From Argopecten irradians (taxonomy: Eukaryota; Mollusca; Bivalvia; Pectinida; Pectinidae): 64,000 nt of DNA. The position numbers were made by a program, and so were the translations under genes. Shown piece by piece: positions 59,101 through 64,000 of the stretch (positions within the stretch are counted from its first letter, which is position 1; each line of letters begins with the position of its first letter). The stretch spans positions 12,395,765 through 12,459,764 of the forward strand of contig NC_091137.1 in assembly GCF_041381155.1 (NCBI RefSeq). Reading direction: 5' to 3'. The notes below the pieces were generated by a model. The model was given only the letters and a program-made list of their open reading frames with translations. It was not told the DNA's origin and made no database searches.

Positions 59101-62100
59101 ACCAAATCTGGTCGAAATTCATTCAAAACTGTATGACTAGTAGCATTTTCAAGAATTACGAAAATTTCCCCTACTAGGCCCCACCCCTCCTGGCCCAGGG
59201 CGATCAGAGCCATCATTTATACAAAATCTCTTCACATTCCCCCAAAGATGTTTCTGACCAAATTTGGTCAAAATCCAATGAAAACTTTATGACTAGTAGC
59301 GTTTTGAAGGAATTTAACTTTATTTCCCCTACTGGGCCCGCCCCTCAGGCCCAAGTGGGGTCAGAGTCACCATTTATACAAAATCTGTTCCCCTTCCCCT
59401 AAGAATGTTTCTGGCCAAATTTGGTTAAAATCAGTTGAAAACTTTTTGACTAATAGGGTTTTAAAGAATTACCAAAATGTTCCCTATTGCGCCCCGACCC
59501 TCAGGCTCTAGGGGGGTCAGAGTCACCATTTATACAACATCTGTTTCCCTTTCCCTAAGGATGTTTCTGGCCAAATTTGGTCAAAATCCAATGAAATCTT
59601 TATGACTAGTAGCGTTTTGAAGGAATTTTCCTCTATTTTCCATATTGGGCCCTGACCCTCAGGCCCCAGGGGGGTCAGAGTCACCATTTATACAAAATCT
59701 GTTCCTCTTCCCCTTAGAATGTGTCTGGCCTTATTTGTTTAAAATCTGTTGAAAACTTTTTGACAGGTAGCGTTTTAAAGAATTACCAAAATGTCACCTA
59801 TTGGGCTCCACTCCTCAGGCCCCAGGGGGGTCAGAGTCACTATTTATACAAAATCTGTTCCCCTTCCCCTAATGATGTTTCTAGCCAAATTTAGTTAAAA
59901 TCCATGTAGAACTTTTTGACTAGTAGCGATTTGAAGGAAAAGTTTATGCACGACGCACGGTGCACGACACAGGGTGCACGGAGCATGACACTCGACGACA
60001 GACAGTGCACGATGACAATAGGTCATCTTGACCCTTCGGGTCAGATGACCTAAAAACTCGTAAAATTCCGGTTGTTGAATAGCCTACCTGGTCCTGTTTG
60101 GAGCTGGTGACATGCTTCTCTACATGCTTGGCTTTGTCCTGTATTTCCTGGTGGAGACCATCCACTTGACTCCGCAGCATGATAATCACACTTTCTTTCT
60201 CACCCAAATCTTTGGTCAAATTCTCCAGCTTCTCATTGTGTTCCTTCACTGACATCTCTGATTTGGCAAAATGATTCTAAAACACAATCAAATAAATTAG
60301 TCTGAAATCACATTGTTTCTATAAGTGGTCTGTAAGTTCAAAGACATAAGGACTGTTGTTCACATGGCAAAAGTTAATATTCTATATCAGATGTACCATA
60401 TAAAAGGGGACAGAAGTACGGGTAGCTAGATTATATTTTGTCTTATATGAGGATAGAATTAGATAGATAATAGATCTAACTTATATACAGAAGTAGTAAG
60501 ATTATATTTTATCTTATATGAGGACAAAATTAGATAGATAATATATCTAACTTAAATACAGGAAATAGAAGTAGGTATACCTTATACAGCTCTATCTGTC
60601 CTGTCAGGACCCTCATTTCACCCTCAAACTTGTCCTTTTCATTTTGTAGTTTACGTATCTCAGCCTTGAGTTCATTGATCTCCTCGTTGAGTCTGTTTAT
60701 GCGCCCTTCCTTTTCTTCCGTCTCATGATTCTGAGTGTCCAGCCGTGTCTGTAGCTCCTCACGAACAATGTTCATATCATGGGCTTCCTGTTCAATATTC
60801 AGATTATCGTGCTGACATTGCAAACTTCAAATTTTTTTTTGGTACAATGCATTACTTCTTTTAAACCAAATACATGATATTTCATCATTTTGCATGTGTC
60901 CATCTACCTGAAACATATCTTATTAACATCAACCAATAATTTGATGTGACTATATCATTATCAAGTAACCCTGATTATGCTCCTTATTTTATACATCCTA
61001 ATTAACACTACAAGGTAACCCTGTTGCACATTTCCACCTATAGACTGTTACAGACAAGTATACTCTGTTCTAAATGGTTTTACCTGGTTGAGTTGGCTAA
61101 TGTAATTTTCTCCCTCCTGAACCCTTTGTACCAGATTACTACTTTCTTCTTGGGCATCCAGTAGTTGCTTGTCCATGATGGATAATTTCTGTACAAGTCC
61201 ATCCGTCTCCTTGGCCATTTCCTCTTGTTGCTTTTATAATCAACAATAGAAGTCGATATAATCATCGATAATAACAAAACGTTATCAGATACTTCTACCT
61301 TGAACTCAATTTCATCAACAAATGTAATATGGCACAGAAGAGTATTACAGAGATCTAGAACAGTACTTCCCTCCAATAAAATGTGTATCGAAGACATTTT
61401 TAACAATTTGAGAGGGAAATTACATCATCATTAGTAAGAAACTGTATGGTCAGCAGGGCACATGGAAAGATAGAGGTTACAAACTTTTGTATCTGTTCTG
61501 GAAATTTAATGATTATTGTGTATCATAATTAGTCCAAAATAAATGAAATACAAATGAAAGTTAATTGTACTGATCATTGTAGCTAACTTTACTGTATAAA
61601 TAGATAGTGTATCGTTGTAGGGCATTTAGTATTAGTATTTGTATGCCGAGCACTGATTGAAATTGGTATAATCTTGTGCTATGATAAAAGCTCTCAGCTC
61701 TGTTATAACATTATCTGCCCAATCCAATACCTGTTCCAGGCGAGCTTTAAGCTCTGTAATGACATAATCTGCCCATCCATTATATATATAATTACCTGTT
61801 CCAGACGATCTTTAAGCTCTCAGCTCTGTAAAGACATTATCTGCCCATTACCTGTACAAGGTGAGCTTTGAGGTCTCAGCTCTGTAAAGACATTATCTGC
61901 CCATTACCTGTACAAGGTGAGCTTTGAGGTCTCAGCTCTGTAAAGACATTATCTGCCCATTACCTGTACAAGGCTTTGAGAGCTCTTAAAGACATCATCT
62001 GCCCATTACCTACAGCGAGCTTTGTCTCAGCTCTGTAAAGACATCATCTGCCCATTACCTGTACAAGGTGAGCTTTGAGGTCTCAGCTCTGTAAAGACAT

Positions 62101-62568
62101 TATCTGCCCATTACCTGTACAAGGCGAGCTTTGAGGTCTCAGCTCTGTAAAGACATTATCTGCCCATTACCTGTACAAGGCGAGCTTTGAGGTCTCAGCT
62201 CTGTAAAGACATCATCTGCCCATTACCTTTGACCTTTTTCCAAACGAACTTTGAGCTCTCAGCTTTGTAATGAAATAATCTGCCCATTACCAGTTCCAGG
62301 CGAGCTTTGAGCCCTCAGCTTTGTTATGACATTACATGCCCATTACCTGTTCCAGGCGAGCTTTTTCCTCCTCCATCAGTTTTAAGTCGCTCCTCCAGAA
62401 CGACAGTTTTCGATCGAATGATCAACATGTCATTATCCTCTACTTCTATGTAGTCATCCGCGCTCGGCTTTTTAAACTGGAATGGTGTACTCGCTCCTCT
62501 GATTTGACCAGAGCTGGTCACATAACAAAACTGGTAGAATTCTCCATCATCATTTGGCATCTTGTGTG
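52952..62568 (-). CDS. TAX1BP1: TAX1BP1/CALCOCO-type autophagy receptor (15 exons; N-terminal exons beyond the window)
   Basis: Minus-strand exons, 5' to 3': 62568-62347, 61230-61084, 60811-60581, 60276-60088, 58831-58694, 58166-58050, 57020-56835, 56540-56396, 55612-55517, 55260-55170, 54938-54782, 54628-54554, 54270-53913, 53511-53436, 53168-52952. All borders are GT-AG and phases match, giving about 814 residues. Order of parts: second half of a SKICH domain (GEFYQFCYV, STPFQF), DMLII where TAX1BP1/NDP52 carry their non-canonical LC3-binding motif, about 500 residues of coiled coil, a Pro/Tyr-rich segment, and two C-terminal C2H2 fingers. Family role: binds ubiquitinated cargo and ATG8 proteins in selective autophagy and restrains NF-kB signalling. 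The gene is convergent with the SNX10-like gene. One oddity: the first exon here needs a one-base correction near 62380-62383. CALCOCO1/2 are paralogues; two adjacent C-terminal fingers and length favour TAX1BP1. Confidence 0.9.
53169..53912 (-). other. Last two introns of the TAX1BP1-like gene, around exon 53436-53511
   Basis: Introns 53169-53435 and 53512-53912, AT-rich, with no internal feature recognised. Confidence 0.7.
53913..54270 (-). CDS. TAX1BP1: Proline/tyrosine-rich exon of the TAX1BP1-like gene
   Basis: A 358-base exon encoding a low-complexity segment with PPNMMYPPGT, CYPLVYPHP, VPPPQLP and PLPAPLVP. It links the coiled coil to the zinc fingers, as the disordered proline-rich region does in vertebrate TAX1BP1. 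It is clearly more GC-rich than its flanks. Confidence 0.82.
55613..56395 (-). repeat. Intron with a 31-32-bp minisatellite (55655-56215)
   Basis: About 17 units of GGCCCTACATCATACATAAT plus GAACAAAGAA, with small variants (CACAATAAAC, TGACCC). It lies wholly inside an intron of the TAX1BP1-like gene, about 40 bases from the acceptor, and contains no exon sequence. Confidence 0.9.
57021..58049 (-). other. Intron of about 1 kb in the TAX1BP1-like gene
   Basis: AT-rich, with a short TA run near 57645. Nothing else recognised. Confidence 0.7.
58150..58490 (-). repeat. 83-bp tandem repeat (4 copies) spanning the acceptor of exon 58166-58050
   Basis: Units start at 58150, 58233, 58325 and 58408; the second is 92 bp because of an extra CGTATATAT. 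On the minus strand each contains GATCTTGTAG|AAGTCAGAGA GCACATG, that is the real acceptor and the first 17 bases of the exon. Only the copy at 58150-58166 leads into the exon; a TGA follows at once in the other three. Confidence 0.92.
58871..60055 (-). mobile_element. Helitron-like element, family D, inside an intron of the TAX1BP1-like gene
   Basis: Minus strand. 5' end at 60055: TTTTTAGGTCATCTGACCCG with stem AGGTCATCTGACCC / GGGTCAAGATGACCT, then CATCGTGCACTGTCTGTCGT. About seven monomers of about 158 bp (TCTGTTCCCCTTCCCC and TTTGGTCAAAATCC on the plus strand) follow; the 3' end is missing. The monomers are clearly homologous to those of family A although the 5' hairpin is different. Confidence 0.68.
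60420..60575 (-). repeat. Twofold direct repeat of about 75 bp next to an exon donor
   Basis: AGATTATATTTTGTCTTATA...TCTAACTTATATACAG occurs twice just downstream (minus strand) of exon 60811-60581. It stays in the intron. Confidence 0.7.
61680..62346 (-). repeat. 56-bp minisatellite made of copies of an exon end and its splice donor
   Basis: About 12 units directly continuing from exon 62568-62347. On the minus strand each carries CTCAAAGCTCACCTTGTACAG|GTAATGGGC or CTCGCCTGGAACAG|GTAATG, that is the 3' end of the exon with its donor, plus TCTTTACAG, an acceptor-like stretch. In the regular units this leaves a 30-base pseudo-exon between the two sites. Degenerate units at 61980-62030 lack several bases. 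Confidence 0.92.
62347..62568 (-). CDS. TAX1BP1: SKICH/LC3-binding exon of the TAX1BP1-like gene, with an apparent one-base frameshift
   Basis: From MPNDDGEFYQFCYV the frame reads through STPFQF, VEDNDMLIIRSK and VVLEERLK. It then falls into a glycine-rich nonsense stretch, while the next frame gives LMEEEKARLEQ ending exactly at the GTAATG donor in phase with the following exon. The switch lies at the AAAA run (plus strand TTTT 62380-62383); three A's would keep the coiled coil in frame. An assembly or sequencing indel in a homopolymer is the simplest reading; a real null allele is possible. The exon begins after ATTTCAG with a split codon, so more SKICH sequence lies upstream. Confidence 0.8.
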
Positions 62569-62894
62569 CTGAAATTTACAAAACAAGAAGCATGTAAAGG
62601 GCAATACCTTTCCTAAGTAGATATTTTGTAAAAATCTTTTTCTTTTCCAACTTATTGCAATTCTTGTCGATTATGCTACAAAGTATTTCATAACCTATGT
62701 CAGAAGTTCAACAATCATCGAAGACACATTTTTGTAGTAGGTAGACCTTTTTAAAAAGTACACTGAAAAACATTTCACACTTTATTATATAGACAACGCA
62801 ATTACACCAAATACATTAATCTTTCTACATTCATCATGAAACAAGTCTTAGAAGGAAGAAAATATTTGACAGTTAGTATATAAAATGTGTAAAT
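62569..62894 (-). other. Start of the upstream intron of the TAX1BP1-like gene
   Basis: AT-rich intron sequence; no exon of the N-terminal SKICH half was found between here and the end of the window. Confidence 0.6.
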
Positions 62895-62975
62895 TTGACC
62901 CAATAAGCGCCCAGGCTCCATCTTTTTTAGGCTTCAATTTCACTTACTTCAAATTAAATGCAGACTGAAAATATG
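62895..62975. mobile_element. Half of a MITE-like element (same family as 13010-13255)
   Basis: GACCCAATAAGCGCCCAGG at the left matches the terminal repeat at 13010. AATTAAATGCAGACTGAAAA is the reverse complement of 13165-13190. The rest is cut off by the family A element starting at 62976. Confidence 0.55.
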
Positions 62976-64000
62976 AACAAGAGGCCCAGAGGGCCTGTAT
63001 CGCTCACCTGGTTTGTAATGCCAAATAATTTTCTGAATACAGGTTCATTGTTTCTTTTCTGAAGGAATTTTAATATTAACCTCTAAATCCCCTATTGGGC
63101 CCAACCCCTCCTGCCCCCTGGGGGTCAGAGCCAAAATTTATACAAGTTCTGTTCCCCTTCCACAAAGGATGTTTCTGGCCAAATTTGGTTACAATCCATG
63201 CAGAACTCTATGAGAAGTAGCGATTTAAAGGATTTACCTCTATTTCCCCTATTGGGCCCCACCTCTCCTACCCCCAGGGGATCAGAGCCAAAATTTATAC
63301 AAGTTCTGTTCCTCTTCCCCCAAGGATGTTTGTGGCCAAATTTGGTTACAATCCATGCAGAACTCTAGGACAAGTAGCGATTGATAGAATTTACCTCTAT
63401 TTCCCCTATTAGGCCCCGCCCCTCCTGCCCCCTGAGGGTCAGAGCCAAAATTTATACAAGTTCTGTTCTCCTACCCCCAAGGATGTTTGTGGCCAAATTT
63501 AGTTACAATCCATACAAAACTCTAGGACAATTAAGTAGCAATTTATAGAATTTACCTATAATTCCCCTATTGGGCCCCGCCCTCCTGCCCCGGGGACCAG
63601 AGCCAAATTTATACAACCAGTTTTATTCCTGCCGGGGCCCTCGCCCCCGGGGGGGTCAGAGCCAAAATTTATACAAGTTCTGTTCCCTTCCCCCAAGGAT
63701 GTTTGTGGGGTTACAATCCATGTAGAACTCTATGACTAGTAGCGAATTTAAAGGATTTACCTCTATTTCCCCTATTGGGCCCCGCCCCTCCTGCCCCCGG
63801 GGGGTCAGAGCCAAAATTTATACAAGTTCTGTTCCCCTTCCCCCAAGGATGTTTGTGGCAAAATTTAGTTACAATCCATGTAGAACTCTATGACTAGTAG
63901 CGATTTAAAGGATTTACCTCTATTTCCCCTATTGGGCCCCGCCCCTCCTGCCCCCGGGGGGTCGAGCCAAATTAACAAGTTCGTTCCCCTTCCCCAAGGA
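62976..64000 (-). mobile_element. Helitron-like element, family A, copy A2 (runs off the window)
   Basis: Reverse complement of the A1 3' end: AACAAGAGGCCCAGAGGGCC, TGTATCGCTCACCTGGTTTG, then about six monomers of about 158 bp (GGGGTCAGAGCCAAAATTTA, CCCCTATTGGGCCCCGCCCC) to the window end. A damaged monomer lies at about 63590-63720. Confidence 0.75.

Noticed and set aside
1-64000. tRNA, rRNA or bacterial-type operon signals
   Set aside because: None seen; gene structure is eukaryotic with spliced exons and poly(A) signals.

Overview
The window looks like nuclear DNA from a bivalve mollusc or a close lophotrochozoan. It is AT-rich, with short exons, GT-AG introns and very abundant minisatellites. 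It also carries many short elements whose body is an array of roughly 155-170-bp satellite monomers closed by a 5' hairpin and a 3' GC-rich hairpin plus TCTTGTTT, an architecture common in bivalve genomes. The organism assignment is inference; no ribosomal or mitochondrial marker is present.

Layout. (1) 1-7936, plus strand: the 3' five exons of a sorting nexin 10/11-like PX-domain gene. Its third intron is about 5.4 kb of a 57-bp minisatellite, and each unit is a copy of the intron 3/exon 4 acceptor junction. (2) 7.9-21.6 kb: intergenic DNA with Helitron-like satellite-bearing elements (families A and B), a 5'-truncated L1/Tx1-like LINE, two MITE-like repeats, a 21-bp minisatellite and a CpG-richer candidate promoter/first exon near 17.0-17.3 kb. 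(3) 21.65-51.77 kb: two direct tandem copies of one segment (13.2 kb and 16.9 kb). Each carries an intronless reading frame for a 376-residue acidic protein built from about 22 copies of a 15-residue repeat, related 28-bp and 25-bp minisatellites, a Penelope-like element fragment with a hammerhead-like motif, and a family B element nested in a family C element. (4) 52.95-62.57 kb, minus strand: 15 exons of a TAX1BP1/CALCOCO-type autophagy receptor (SKICH C-terminal part, LC3-binding-like motif, long coiled coil, proline-rich segment, two C2H2 ubiquitin-binding-type fingers). The first SKICH exons lie beyond the window. (5) 62.98-64.00 kb: a minus-strand family A element running off the end.

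How the parts relate. The PX gene and the TAX1BP1-like gene are convergent neighbours. In human, SNX10 and TAX1BP1 sit together on 7p15, and SNX11 and CALCOCO2 together on 17q21, so this looks like an ancestral gene neighbourhood with a lineage-specific repeat-protein gene between. PX proteins of this type act at PI3P-bearing endosomes; TAX1BP1/CALCOCO proteins bring ubiquitinated cargo to autophagosomes.

The most unusual feature is a repeated pattern: at three independent exon-intron boundaries in two genes, the splice junction itself has been tandemly amplified into a minisatellite, leaving rows of decoy splice sites. The best candidate for an undescribed protein is the 15-residue-repeat protein. 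The tandem duplication may be real or may be two haplotypes placed in series by the assembly.
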